Below are positions 1 to 6,787 of a stretch of DNA of 64,000 nt, one piece after another. Both the position numbers and the translations under genes were made by a program. Where the stretch lies: the IMG/VR virus record IMGVR_UViG_3300010160_000023, positions 62,001 through 126,000 of that record, one strand, 5' to 3'. Numbering within the stretch: position 1 is the first letter of the stretch; every line of letters starts with the position of its first letter. The DNA is from a virus. The notes beneath the pieces are model-generated. The model saw only the letters and a program-made list of their open reading frames with translations, ran no database searches and had not been told where the DNA came from.

Positions 1-105
1 TATCAATTTGATTTTATTAGCGTTGCTTTTGGTTATATTGTCGGTATCTTACTCTCTGCTAGTATGTCACATATCATGTATATGGAGGAAAATGATGAAA
101 ATTAG
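1..105 (+). CDS. C-terminus of a small membrane protein (partial)
   Basis: An open frame enters from the left edge and stops at TAG 103-105. The 34 visible residues hold one hydrophobic helix (about residues 5-25) and an acidic tail. Not recognised. The next gene starts inside its end with its own GGAGG at 84-88. Confidence 0.5.
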   Translation, partial: YQFDFISVAFGYIVGILLSASMSHIMYMEENDEN

Positions 106-172
106 TGATTATATTCTATTAGGTACAGCTTTTGTTCTTGGGTGTGGCTTGACGTATCTCCTTAACTCATAA
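92..172 (+). CDS. 26-aa membrane micro-protein
   Basis: ATG at 92 (or 95) follows GGAGG at 84-88 and overlaps the preceding stop. The peptide is nearly all one hydrophobic helix (starts MMKISDYILLG). Its stop TAA merges with the first stem-loop of the downstream cassette. Function unknown; many similar one-helix peptides occur in this window. Confidence 0.5.
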   Translation: MMKISDYILLGTAFVLGCGLTYLLNS

Positions 173-346
173 GGACTTACGTCGAGTTCGGCCGGCCCAG
201 CGAGCCATAAGTGCTTATCCTGCAACACTTTACGAAAACCCCCCAACAGCAAATGCCGTGCCAAACGATAGCCGGCGAACCTTACAAAAATATAAGGAAA
301 GAAATTTTATGGGGGGCTTGCAATATGTCGATGATAAGTGTATAAT
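169..346 (+). repeat. Intergenic cassette copy 1 with promoter
   Basis: First of eleven related cassettes. It has a TAAGGACTTA palindrome, a GC block around 187-203, a stem-loop GTAAGTGC-type arm pairing with CACTTTAC near 211-234, and a promoter: -35 TTGCAA 318-323, 17-bp spacer with CGATGATA, -10 TATAAT 341-346. A 7-bp inverted repeat CCCCCCA (239-245) / TGGGGGG (310-316) brackets the region before the promoter. Confidence 0.7.
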
Positions 347-382
347 CGAAGCATCACAAGGAAACCCATAGGAAACAGAATC

Positions 383-556
383 ATGCTGAACTTCGACGAG
401 ATCAATGACATTCTGAACGACATGGCCGAAAAGGGGATTGTGGAACCGATGGTCGAGCCGATTGACGATCCCAGCGTGGAAGTGAATTTTTGGGATTGGG
501 CAGAAGTGGTGGGTGCTGTTGACGATTTCATTCCAGAGGAGTATATTGATGCTTAG
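383..556 (+). CDS. Small acidic protein, unknown
   Basis: 57 aa, beginning MLNFDEINDIL. An upstream in-frame ATG at 338 overlaps the -10 box, so transcription starts after it; ATG 383 behind GGAAAC is the usable start. Very acidic, with two Trp near the centre. The next peptide overlaps its stop by 8 nt, implying coupled translation. Not recognised. Confidence 0.7.
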   Translation: MLNFDEINDILNDMAEKGIVEPMVEPIDDPSVEVNFWDWAEVVGAVDDFIPEEYIDA

Positions 557-620
557 TGCGATTGCGTTCGTTGCGTCCTATGTTGGCCTGCTCTACATTA
601 CTACCATTGTGAAGGATTGA
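549..620 (+). CDS. 23-aa membrane micro-protein
   Basis: ATG 549 lies inside the end of the previous gene; stop TGA 618-620. One hydrophobic helix (LSAIAFVASYVGLLY) and a short KD tail. No function can be assigned; the overlap suggests translational coupling. Confidence 0.5.
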   Translation: MLSAIAFVASYVGLLYITTIVKD

Positions 621-622
621 CC

Positions 623-880
623 ATGAGCTACGAATACGACGATGTTGAAGATTTCTACGGTGAGTGCATGGACACTGACCTTTCCGATTATGAGGTTGAG
701 GATGATTCGTTTGATGATAGTATGGATGGTGATGCTGAATCTGCGTTGGCTTCCGCAGGACATGGAATGGATGAGTCCTACGGCTATTACGGGGAAGATT
801 TAGATTACCAGGAAGATTTCCACGCTGATGAAGCTGTCGGATTTGTTGATTATAATGATGATGGCCCATACGACGATTGA
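623..880 (+). CDS. Highly acidic small protein, unknown
   Basis: 85 aa with about a third Asp/Glu and many Tyr/Gly and no predicted hydrophobic core, so probably flexible. ATG 623 has AAGGA at 612-616; a TTG at 617 is a weaker alternative. It is the last gene before a cassette. Comparable acidic proteins are at 10292 and in the tails of 43257 and 46678. DNA mimicry is a guess only. Confidence 0.75.
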   Translation: MSYEYDDVEDFYGECMDTDLSDYEVEDDSFDDSMDGDAESALASAGHGMDESYGYYGEDLDYQEDFHADEAVGFVDYNDDGPYDD

Positions 881-894
881 AAATTCGCCGTAAA

Positions 895-1031
895 CCCTTT
901 GTGCATAAGCACTTAGGGCCGGCGCGGCGGGCCGAATTTGACATAAGTCGTTATATGCCAACACTTTACGCCAACCTTACGATATTGTAAGAAAACTTTC
1001 TGTTTGACAGCTAAAGATTGTCTGCTATACT
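895..1031 (+). repeat. Intergenic cassette copy 2 with promoter
   Basis: Stem-loop 895-918 (CCCT / AGGG outside, GTGC-ATAA-GCAC inside), GC block 917-936, second stem-loop about 942-970, then TTGACA 1004-1009, 16-bp spacer, TATACT 1026-1031. In this copy the GTCGATA box lies just after the -10 instead of in the spacer. Confidence 0.8.
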
Positions 1032-1065
1032 TGTCGATATAAGGTATTAGAGAAAGAAAAAGTGA

Positions 1066-1221
1066 ATGATGAAAAGTGAAGAAGAAAAGCGTATCGAAGA
1101 GTATAACCGATTCATGGATGAATGGGAAAAGCGTCCTAAGAATCGTGATCTGTATGGCAACAATTGTTATCGTCCAGATGAGGTAGCATTGACTGATGAA
1201 GAATATGAGATGTTTGGTTAG
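1066..1221 (+). CDS. Small charged protein, unknown
   Basis: 51 aa, Glu/Lys/Arg-rich, starting MMKSEEEKRIEEYN. Two adjacent ATGs (1066, 1069) are possible. First of five tightly spaced genes behind the cassette-2 promoter. Not recognised. Confidence 0.6.
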   Translation: MMKSEEEKRIEEYNRFMDEWEKRPKNRDLYGNNCYRPDEVALTDEEYEMFG

Positions 1222-1230
1222 GAGTATAAA

Positions 1231-1386
1231 ATGGATTTACACTATGAATTTTTGTTGAAGGTTATGTACGAAAAGCCTAAAAAGAAAAAGACTCAACACG
1301 GTTCTGCTGGTCGTAATTACTATGGTGAGTTGAAAAGATTTAAAGGCTATCGTGGCCCATTAAAGAAAGATGAAGAGCAGAAATGA
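1231..1386 (+). CDS. Small basic protein, unknown
   Basis: 51 aa, Lys/Tyr/Gly-rich, starting MDLHYEFLLK. GGAG at 1221-1224 precedes ATG 1231. Its TGA stop is part of an ATGA overlap with the next gene. Not recognised. Confidence 0.6.
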   Translation: MDLHYEFLLKVMYEKPKKKKTQHGSAGRNYYGELKRFKGYRGPLKKDEEQK

Positions 1387-1538
1387 CTAATGAAGAAAAA
1401 TGGATTGAATATCGTAAGTCTGTAGGCTTGCCTGAAAAGTCTCCAGAAATTGAAGCTGGTTGGAATAAGGAATATAATTGTTCTAACCGAGTTGGTCGAT
1501 TAATTTACATGAACGATTCTGATACTTACGGAGACTGA
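1383..1538 (+). CDS. Small soluble protein, unknown
   Basis: 51 aa, starting MTNEEKWIEYRK. ATGA overlap (1383-1386) with the gene before. Mixed charge with conserved-looking Trp/Tyr residues. No function assigned. Confidence 0.6.
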   Translation: MTNEEKWIEYRKSVGLPEKSPEIEAGWNKEYNCSNRVGRLIYMNDSDTYGD

Positions 1539-1539
1539 A

Positions 1540-1683
1540 ATGAAAACGAAAAAGAAGGTATTGACAGCACACGAAAAAGCTGTTATACTCATGAATCGTG
1601 AAGCTGGTCGTGCAGTAAGTAGAGTTAAGTTGTTGGAACAGTTGTATTTTGAAACCATGAAAGCAAAGGAATTGGCAAAATGA
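1540..1683 (+). CDS. Small Lys-rich helical protein, unknown
   Basis: 47 aa, begins MKTKKKVLTAHEKAV; mostly helix-forming residues, net positive. Starts 2 nt after the preceding stop and overlaps the next gene by ATGA. Could bind nucleic acid, but nothing specific shows that. Confidence 0.6.
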   Translation: MKTKKKVLTAHEKAVILMNREAGRAVSRVKLLEQLYFETMKAKELAK

Positions 1684-1910
1684 AGTGTGTTGTGACTCAT
1701 ACGGATACGTTTGGTGGCGAAGCTAACTATGGCTGGGTGAATCGTTACGAGTTTATCCCCAAGAAGAATGCTAGCCAGCGTAGCGTTGTTCGTAAGGCTA
1801 AGGCTCTGGCTGGTATGACAGCGGTCAAGGCTGATACGTGCGATTACGGAGACGGATATACCGTCAAGCCTCGCGGTTATGCTCAAATTATCTTTGTTGA
1901 TTTTGAGTAA
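1680..1910 (+). CDS. Small protein, unknown
   Basis: 76 aa, starts MKCVVTHTDTFGGEAN. Alternating hydrophobic residues suggest a small alpha/beta fold, with basic KNASQRSVVRKAKALAG in the middle that could be a helix. Last gene of the run from cassette 2. Reminiscent of short phage/plasmid proteins of unknown function. Confidence 0.7.
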   Translation: MKCVVTHTDTFGGEANYGWVNRYEFIPKKNASQRSVVRKAKALAGMTAVKADTCDYGDGYTVKPRGYAQIIFVDFE

Positions 1911-1928
1911 ACTATCACTCGTCGTAAA

Positions 1929-2070
1929 CCCTTTGTGTTCAAGCACTTAGGGCCGACGCGGCGGGCCGGCTTCGTCGTAAGTACTTATGTATCAACGCTT
2001 TACGTCGATCCTTACAATCTTGTAAGATTCAAGTTTAGCCCTTGCATTAGACGATATTGTATAGTAGAAT
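1929..2070 (+). repeat. Intergenic cassette copy 3 with promoter
   Basis: Stem-loop 1929-1952 (CCCTTTGTG...AAGCACTTAGGG), GC block about 1950-1970, stem-loop GTAAG...CTTTAC about 1977-2004, then TTGCAT 2042-2047, 17-bp spacer carrying GACGATA, TAGAAT 2065-2070. Confidence 0.8.
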
Positions 2071-2098
2071 GACGTATACAAGAAAGAGAGAGTGAAGC

Positions 2099-2362
2099 AT
2101 GAGTCCGGACGGAAGCTATAACGGTTACGCAAACTATCAAACGTGGAATGTTTGCTTGTGGATCAGTAATGATGAAATGTTGTACGGTATCGCTAAACAA
2201 TGCGAATGTTTCAGTCATTTCAGAATTGTTCTTCGTGAAATGTTTGAAAAGACCAGAATCCGATATGAAACTTCGGATGGAGTTGCTTGGAACGATAGCG
2301 GTATCAACATGGCTGAAATGGCAGAATACTGGGAAGAAAATTTTTCTAAAGTTTCTGCTTGA
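2099..2362 (+). CDS. NYxTWNVxLWI-type phage protein (DUF7249-like)
   Basis: 87 aa. The N-terminal signature GYANYQTWNVCLWISNDE is the hallmark I associate with a widespread phage/plasmid family of unknown function; the DUF number is from memory. Aromatic-rich, no catalytic motif. First gene after cassette 3. Its stop TGA 2360-2362 forms part of the -35 box of the next promoter. Confidence 0.75.
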   Translation: MSPDGSYNGYANYQTWNVCLWISNDEMLYGIAKQCECFSHFRIVLREMFEKTRIRYETSDGVAWNDSGINMAEMAEYWEENFSKVSA

Positions 2363-2387
2363 CAACGGTCGATATATAGTGTAGACT
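2359..2387 (+). promoter_or_regulatory. Promoter with GTCGATA spacer box
   Basis: TTGACA 2359-2364, 17-bp spacer containing GTCGATA, TAGACT 2382-2387. The -35 overlaps the stop codon of the upstream gene; no cassette stem-loops here. Confidence 0.75.
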
Positions 2388-2432
2388 TGTGGCATGGATG
2401 TTAGATTGGTTTTCAATTTGAAAGGGTTTCTT

Positions 2433-2837
2433 ATGAGTGATTTTGTTGTGTTGACTGGTATTCTGTTTGCGGTTACTTGTGCTGTTGTAGGGTTTGTCTT
2501 CTATTCCGTTTACGGTGGAAGCAAGGCCAGCTTGGCGAATGCTAAGGATGGTCAGGTTTACAACTTTGTTTATCAGCAGCCGTTGCATGGAACGCATGAG
2601 CGTTTTCTTGCTAAGGTTGTTGGCAAGCAGACGTTGACTGCTGACCAGATTGCGAGGTTGAATCGCAAGAGCCGATATCGTATCGGTGATCCTGAGTTCA
2701 TTCGTACTGCGAATCTGGTGACTTGCCAGACTCCTGACGGTAAGATTCGTAACTTTTATGCAGAGCGTGTGAGCAACTGCCGAAAGCCTTTGCTTGCTAA
2801 GGTTCTGTTCAAGAGTGGAGTCGCTAGCCTGCTCTAA
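2433..2837 (+). CDS. Single-pass membrane protein, unknown
   Basis: 134 aa. Residues 4-27 form a hydrophobic transmembrane helix; the rest is a soluble basic domain ending in hydrophobic residues. ATG 2433 behind GAAAGGG is chosen because the upstream ATG 2394 sits at the predicted transcription start. Single-gene unit between a promoter and cassette 4. Not recognised. Confidence 0.75.
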   Translation: MSDFVVLTGILFAVTCAVVGFVFYSVYGGSKASLANAKDGQVYNFVYQQPLHGTHERFLAKVVGKQTLTADQIARLNRKSRYRIGDPEFIRTANLVTCQTPDGKIRNFYAERVSNCRKPLLAKVLFKSGVASLL

Positions 2838-2870
2838 AAGATAGCAGGTACTGCCTAAAAGCTGACCAAC

Positions 2871-3010
2871 CCCTAAGTCGTTGCTGCGAAAGCACTTAGG
2901 GCGAGGCCGGCGGGCCGCGTTTGATGTAAGTCCTTATTCATCAACACTTTACGTCACATAATTTTTCTCAAAGTTTTTCTCTTGACACGCCGATATTAGT
3001 AGTGTACAAT
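2871..3010 (+). repeat. Intergenic cassette copy 4 with promoter
   Basis: The first stem-loop is the strongest of the set: CCCTAAGT (2871-2878) pairs with ACTTAGGG ending at 2901. GC block to about 2920, second stem-loop GTAAGTCC.../ACTTTACG, then TTGACA 2982-2987, 17-bp spacer with GCCGATA, TACAAT 3005-3010. Confidence 0.85.
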
Positions 3011-3034
3011 ACGAGGAACCTAAAGGAGAAAAAG

Positions 3035-3307
3035 ATGCTGTTTACGCCATATGCTTTGACAAATCGGACAACGCGAACGATCAAGACTGTGGACGGTGTG
3101 GATATGATTGAGTTCAGTGGGTTGTCTACTGGCCTTCGTGAGTTTTCCATAGTCACTAAGCTTGAAGATGCCCAGCGTTGGGTCAATGGAGAGTTGATTC
3201 AAACTGCTTTCCCGTATCTCAATGCTGATGATCGTGAGATTCTCAAAACGGGAATTGATAGTGAGTCTTGGGATAGAATGTTTCCTGCACTAGTGGAGGA
3301 CGAATGA
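3035..3307 (+). CDS. Small phage protein, unknown
   Basis: 90 aa. The C-terminal part LNADDREILKTGI...WDRMF matches a pattern I recall from many short phage proteins (ADREFLxTGIxxxEWDxxF) without known function. ATG 3035 follows AAAGGAG. Overlaps the next gene by ATGA. Confidence 0.75.
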   Translation: MLFTPYALTNRTTRTIKTVDGVDMIEFSGLSTGLREFSIVTKLEDAQRWVNGELIQTAFPYLNADDREILKTGIDSESWDRMFPALVEDE

Positions 3308-3453
3308 GTACCGATACCTACATGGTAATGAAGGGCAGCAAGATTGTTGGGTATGTTCAAGCGTACAGTACCTACCATGCTTTGCGTCAGGCTGAGAAAC
3401 TTTATGGAAATAATTTGCTCATTGAGCGAATCTCTAAAGTTTGTCCCGCCTAA
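3304..3453 (+). CDS. Small phage protein, unknown
   Basis: 49 aa, begins MSTDTYMVMKGSK; pattern of a beta hairpin followed by a helix (ALRQAEKLYG). Typical short phage ORF of unknown function. Its TAA stop lies inside the first 41-nt intergenic motif. Confidence 0.65.
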   Translation: MSTDTYMVMKGSKIVGYVQAYSTYHALRQAEKLYGNNLLIERISKVCPA

Positions 3454-3490
3454 TCCTACGGATTTGGGCTGAGTGGGTATAGTCAGCCAG
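3450..3490 (+). repeat. 41-nt intergenic motif, copy A
   Basis: Begins CTAAT, has GGATTTGG in the middle and ends TATAGTCAGCCAG. AATCC-TAC-GGATT can form a small hairpin. Same length and order as six other copies (9875, 12542, 14062, 14911, 15853, 16164). Overlaps the upstream stop codon. Confidence 0.75.
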
Positions 3491-3512
3491 AACATGGGAC
3501 CCTTGACATAAA

Positions 3513-3656
3513 CCCTTATAGTTAAAGAACTTAGGGTAAGGCGGGGCGGCCGAATTTGACGTAAGTGCTTGTGTATCATAGGGTTACATCAACTCTAAAA
3601 AATTTTTGGAATTCCTATAGATAGCTCTTGACAAGTGACGATAATAGATGTATACT
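3513..3656 (+). repeat. Intergenic cassette copy 5 with promoter
   Basis: Stem-loop 3513-3536 (CCCTTATAGTT / AAGAACTTAGGG), GC block about 3537-3553, second arm GTAAGTGCTT, then TTGACA 3628-3633, 17-bp spacer with GTGACGATA, TATACT 3651-3656. This promoter drives a noncoding segment rather than an ORF. Confidence 0.8.
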
Positions 3657-3662
3657 TAGCAC

Positions 3663-3983
3663 ATAAGCAGATAGCGGCCGCTGGCAGAATGATATCAAAG
3701 TAGCCACGGTTAAATGGCTGTCGAGTATGGCTCAACCCTATCTGCTTTACAATACAAAACTCGTGGGTCCATGCCTTGGACTAGGTTGGGATAGCCTACT
3801 ACGATAAACCGGCTATGGATAATGTCTATAGTTGGTTGCCAACGGGGCTGTACGTTGGATAGTAGTACCAATCTATGGGGGATCGCGTCCTCACCACGTT
3901 TACAAACAGGGGTCGGATAGAAACCAAGTTTACTGGCTGGGTTGGATAATGCGTGATACCGGACATTATTCGTAAAACTATCG
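3663..3983 (+). ncRNA. Candidate structured noncoding RNA (about 320 nt)
   Basis: No plausible ORF lies between the cassette-5 promoter and the tRNA at 3984. Helices readable by eye: AGCAGATAG 3666-3674 with CTATCTGCT 3738-3746 (9 bp) enclosing AGCCA/TGGCT; GTCCA/TGGAC 3767-3781; ATAGCC/GGCTAT 3791-3816; GTTGG/CCAAC 3831-3843; ATAATG/CATTAT 3946-3969. It lacks group I intron, RNase P and 6S signatures that I could find. It may be a leader processed away from the tRNA or an independent RNA. Class unknown. Confidence 0.5.
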
Positions 3984-4056
3984 TCGGGCGTAACTCAATT
4001 GGTAGAGTTCCACACTATATGTGGCGGTGTTGCGGGTTCAAGTCCCGTCGCTTCGA
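3984..4056 (+). tRNA. tRNA-like gene, anticodon uncertain (perhaps UAU)
   Basis: D arm ACTC...GAGT and T arm GCGGG-TTCAAGT-CCCGT are clear. The acceptor stem (CGGGCG / CGCTTCG) has wobble pairs and a one-base register problem. The anticodon arm CCAC-ACTATAT-GTGG has C instead of U at position 33. It may be a degenerate tRNA or need processing with the RNA in front of it. Confidence 0.55.
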
Positions 4057-4103
4057 TAAGTCGATCCATTAACACCCGGTATACAATACAAAGGAGAAAG
4101 ATA

Positions 4104-4313
4104 ATGATTGCTACAAAAGAACTGATTGCTGAAGCAAAACAACTCGCCCAAGATAATTATACGAGTTGGGGCCAATACATAGTGGAATGCTATGAGGATA
4201 GTGAGTTGGCCGAAAGCCTTGAGAGTTTTGATACTCTAGAAGATTGGATAGAAGTTAGAATTGCAGTGGCAGAAGTATATGCAGAGAGGGAGGCTTTCTA
4301 TGAGCAAGGATGA
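4104..4313 (+). CDS. Small acidic helical protein, unknown
   Basis: 69 aa, mostly helix-forming residues with Glu/Asp/Ala; starts MIATKELIAEAKQ behind AAAGGAG. Not recognised. Start of a four-gene run (4104-4849) with overlapping ends. Confidence 0.7.
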   Translation: MIATKELIAEAKQLAQDNYTSWGQYIVECYEDSELAESLESFDTLEDWIEVRIAVAEVYAEREAFYEQG

Positions 4314-4464
4314 AGCGATTATTAAGATTCTGAAAGTTTTGAAAAGCGCCATGATGGTGATGTGTAAACCTAATAGGGATGAAGCATTGACTTTAGCAGA
4401 GGAGCATGGTATAACTGCTAAAGATTTGATCGAAGTGTGGGAAAAGATGACATTGAGGATATAA
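4300..4464 (+). CDS. Small helical protein, unknown
   Basis: 54 aa, starts MSKDEAIIKILKVLK. ATG 4300 lies inside the end of the preceding gene with GGGAGG just upstream, indicating coupling. Two helices likely. No function. Confidence 0.65.
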   Translation: MSKDEAIIKILKVLKSAMMVMCKPNRDEALTLAEEHGITAKDLIEVWEKMTLRI

Positions 4465-4589
4465 TGATCTACTTAAATATTAATGAGATTGAGCGTTTGG
4501 CCGAAATTGTGGCTGAACTGGTTAAGTTGGGCATGAGTGTAACGGCTGAATTGAAGTATGATCGGTGGCAAATAGAGGTATATAAATAA
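4464..4589 (+). CDS. 41-aa protein, unknown
   Basis: Starts MIYLNINEIERLAEIVAEL. Shares one base with the stop before it (TAATG) and one with the next start. Helix followed by a strand. Function unknown. Confidence 0.6.
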   Translation: MIYLNINEIERLAEIVAELVKLGMSVTAELKYDRWQIEVYK

Positions 4590-4849
4590 TGGAATGGATT
4601 AGTTTTTTTGAGAAGCAACCAAAAGATTATCAAGAGATATTCTATTACGGGCAACATATTGGTGTGTGGCTTGGTCATTATGAATATCATGCTGACGATC
4701 CTGTTAGTCCTCATATTTTAATTTGCCATGAATCTATTGGTCTTGTAGACCGTATGGATGCTCCGTGGTGGATGCCTTATGAGGAAGGTATTACTAAGAA
4801 GCCAGAAAAGCCTAGCCGACCAGTTCCACCCGATTATCCTAGTGGTTGA
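4589..4849 (+). CDS. DUF551-like protein
   Basis: 86 aa. The pattern WISFFEKQPKD ... VWLGHYEYH ... PWWMPYEE matches the DUF551 layout (WISV..LP, central GxW strand, HWMPLPEP). Function of that family is unknown; it is frequent in phages. Pro-rich C-terminal tail. Last gene before cassette 6. Confidence 0.7.
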   Translation: MEWISFFEKQPKDYQEIFYYGQHIGVWLGHYEYHADDPVSPHILICHESIGLVDRMDAPWWMPYEEGITKKPEKPSRPVPPDYPSG

Positions 4850-4988
4850 CATAAGTCCTTGGTGCTAAAGAACTTAGCTCAAGGGCGGGCGGCCAAATCT
4901 GCCGTAAGTCCTTATCTCTAAAGACTTTACGATTAGCCATATTTTTTCAAGATTTCCTCTTGACTTGTCGATAATAGTAGTGTAAGAT
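4850..4988 (+). repeat. Intergenic cassette copy 6 with promoter
   Basis: Starts CATAAGTCCTTGG; the first stem-loop is weaker (AAGTCC...AACTTAG). GC block GGGCGGGCGGCC, second stem-loop GTAAGTCC...GACTTTACG, then TTGACT 4960-4965, 17-bp spacer with GTCGATAATA, TAAGAT 4983-4988. Confidence 0.75.
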
Positions 4989-5009
4989 AGTGGTAACACG
5001 AAAGGGAAT

Positions 5010-5252
5010 ATGATGACTGTTGCTGAATTGATCGAAGAACTTAACAAGCTACCCCAAGATATGCTTGTACTGGTGCCGGGTTATGAGTGTGGATATGATA
5101 ATGTTGAAATTAGACCTAATACTGCTGTTCGTCTAAATGATAATTGGGATGGACAAGAGAAGATTAGCTGGTATAATGGACGACATTCTATGTCTTTCGG
5201 TCCTACTGAAGATGAGATTACGCATTGTGTTGTTCTTTGGAGAGGTAAATGA
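5010..5252 (+). CDS. Small phage protein, unknown
   Basis: 80 aa. TVAELIEELNKLPQDMLVLVPGYECGYDNV follows the common phage pattern (T)xxELIxxLxxLPxDxxVxVxGYExGxxD. Function not known. ATG 5010 or 5013 behind AAAGGGA. ATGA overlap with the next gene. Confidence 0.75.
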   Translation: MMTVAELIEELNKLPQDMLVLVPGYECGYDNVEIRPNTAVRLNDNWDGQEKISWYNGRHSMSFGPTEDEITHCVVLWRGK

Positions 5253-5758
5253 AAACGGTAGAAAAACACGCCGAAGTACGATTTCATCTACTAAACGGGC
5301 CTAATTATAAAAAATGGCAGGTAAACGTGATGCAAGGTAAGAAAAGGGTTGACCAATTTTATGTAGACCCTACAGAATACCAGTTGGAGATGCGTGGTTG
5401 CAAACTGGTAAATAAGGTAGCTAGGGCAAAATGGGTCAATAAGAAACAGAAAAAGAATGTTAGTGGTTGGGTACAATGCGAGGAGGTTATGCTTCGCAAG
5501 GATTTTTATCCCTCTTTACCTATTGACAATCTTGAGAAGTTGTATTATAACCCAATCAAAGACGTACATTGGCGTAGGGAGAGTGATGGTGGTGAGTTTG
5601 TTTGGGATAACAGTGAGTATGATACCTTAGTTACCGATGGGCGACAGGTACATATTCTGGAAGAACGTGACGGAAATTTTGACGGTATTTACGAGATAGA
5701 CCCTAAGTATACAGAAAGTTTTGGAATTTATGATCAAGATCGAACTGAGCGTCCGTGA
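5249..5758 (+). CDS. Hypothetical protein
   Basis: 169 aa, basic N-terminal half (VNKKQKKNVSG) and acidic C-terminal half, many aromatic residues. No motif I recognise. The end overlaps the start of the next gene by 29 nt. Confidence 0.7.
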   Translation: MKTVEKHAEVRFHLLNGPNYKKWQVNVMQGKKRVDQFYVDPTEYQLEMRGCKLVNKVARAKWVNKKQKKNVSGWVQCEEVMLRKDFYPSLPIDNLEKLYYNPIKDVHWRRESDGGEFVWDNSEYDTLVTDGRQVHILEERDGNFDGIYEIDPKYTESFGIYDQDRTERP

Positions 5759-6104
5759 GTCGTTGAACATGATTGCAAACGGTTGCAGTCTGGATATGTT
5801 CGACAAGATTGTGTGTGCGTTGGAGGTGGCACTGGGTGTGAACCAGCGACGTGTTGTGACGATCACGGGTGGTATGAATCTGGACAATCGCATCCCTTGC
5901 ATCAAGGCTATTCGCCTCCACACCGGATGGGGTCTGAAGGAAGCCAAGGATTGGAGTGATTATCTGGTTGGTGGCTGGAAGTACGACAAGTGGCATCCAG
6001 CACCAGCAGGCGTTAAGCACAGCATGACTCTGAAAACGCCGGAAGCGGCAGAGGCACTGCTGCGTGAGTTGACCACCTTGGGTTGTGAGGGTTTTCTCTC
6101 ATGA
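5730..6104 (+). CDS. Ribosomal protein L7/L12 C-terminal-domain-like protein
   Basis: 124 aa. Residues 55-80, IPCIKAIRLHTGWGLKEAKD, follow the L7/L12 CTD signature (KixVIKxVRxxTgLGLKEAKxLVe). In ribosomes this domain recruits GTPase factors; standalone copies are found in phages with unknown roles. No L12 dimerisation domain is visible. ATG 5730 preferred over TTG 5721. GC-richer than its neighbours. Confidence 0.65.
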   Translation: MIKIELSVRESLNMIANGCSLDMFDKIVCALEVALGVNQRRVVTITGGMNLDNRIPCIKAIRLHTGWGLKEAKDWSDYLVGGWKYDKWHPAPAGVKHSMTLKTPEAAEALLRELTTLGCEGFLS

Positions 6105-6254
6105 CCTAAAGCCTTGTCCCTAAAGAACTTAGGGAGAGGCCGGCCCGCCGAATTTGATGTAAGTCCTTATCTGGAAAGAACTTAGGACAAAATCAAAAAT
6201 CTTTGAGGCTCACTCAAGTTCCTGCTTGACAATGACGATACTATACTGTAGAAT
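6105..6254 (+). repeat. Intergenic cassette copy 7 with promoter
   Basis: CCTAAAGCCTT... pairs with AAGAACTTAGGG (to 6134). GC block GGCCGGCCCGCC, arm GTAAGTCCTTAT followed by AAGAACTTAGG, then TTGACA 6226-6231, 17-bp spacer with GACGATA, TAGAAT 6249-6254. Confidence 0.8.
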
Positions 6255-6314
6255 GGGAGTATCACGAGACAAGACTCCGCGATGATGCCAACACTAGAAA
6301 CCATCACGACGGAC

Positions 6315-6343
6315 TTGACAAGTGGGTAACAGTAACGTATACT
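6315..6343 (+). promoter_or_regulatory. Second promoter in tandem, no CGATA box
   Basis: TTGACA 6315-6320, 17-bp spacer, TATACT 6338-6343, about 90 bp downstream of the cassette-7 promoter and before the gene at 6390. The spacer lacks the GACGATA box, so the gene may have both a regulated and an unregulated promoter. Confidence 0.7.
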
Positions 6344-6389
6344 GATACTAGAACGATTGGTAACTGTAACACTTTTTGGAGAACGTAAG

Positions 6390-6644
6390 ATGAAGAAGTT
6401 TAGCTTTGCGGTTGATATTGTTGGCGACGAGATTGATTCGGCTGATGTTGTGGCTACGCTGACCAAGGCGTTGAATGATGAGCTTCCTGGTGATGTTCAT
6501 GCGAATGTCAAGCCCGCTGGTATCAAGGCTTTTAGTGAGCAGGGGTATAAGGTGTGGCGAGCTAGGGTTACGGGTGTGACTGCGGAAGCTGCGGGTGATG
6601 CCCATGATGGTAAGGTAGAGAAGGAAGTCGAGACGGTTGCGTGA
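6390..6644 (+). CDS. Small protein, unknown
   Basis: 84 aa, starts MKKFSFAVDIVGDEI. Likely alpha/beta, acidic C-terminus. Preceded by GGAGAACGTAAG and followed by a strong hairpin. Two promoters feed it. Not recognised. Confidence 0.7.
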   Translation: MKKFSFAVDIVGDEIDSADVVATLTKALNDELPGDVHANVKPAGIKAFSEQGYKVWRARVTGVTAEAAGDAHDGKVEKEVETVA

Positions 6645-6669
6645 TCGACTCTATGGAGTTATAATGACT

Positions 6670-6701
6670 GCGAGCCTCCACAGGACGCTGTGGGGGCTTG
6701 C
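6670..6701 (+). terminator. Strong GC-rich hairpin, probable terminator
   Basis: GCGAGCCTCCACAG (6670-6683) pairs with CTGTGGGGGCTTGC (6688-6701), 13-14 bp with a GACG loop. No U-tract follows, so it could equally be a processing or stability hairpin between the gene and the tRNA. Confidence 0.6.
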
Positions 6702-6710
6702 GGTATTGAC

Positions 6711-6782
6711 GGCCCCATAGTTAAATGGACATAACAATTCTCTTCTAAAGAATTATTAGAGGTTCGATTCCTCTTGGGGCTA
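6711..6782 (+). tRNA. tRNA-Arg (UCU)
   Basis: Acceptor GGCCCCA/TGGGGCT, D arm GTT...AAC, anticodon arm ATTCT-CTTCTAA-AGAAT giving UCU, T arm AGAGG-TTCGATT-CCTCT, discriminator A. CCA is not encoded. Reads AGA, favoured in AT-rich genes. Confidence 0.9.
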
Positions 6783-6787
6783 TTTGT

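Noticed and set aside
3663-3983. Second group I intron or RNase P RNA
   Set aside because: No P7-like R/S pair (AGACTA/AAGATATAGTC) and no GAGGAAAGTCC or ACAGAAA elements could be found.
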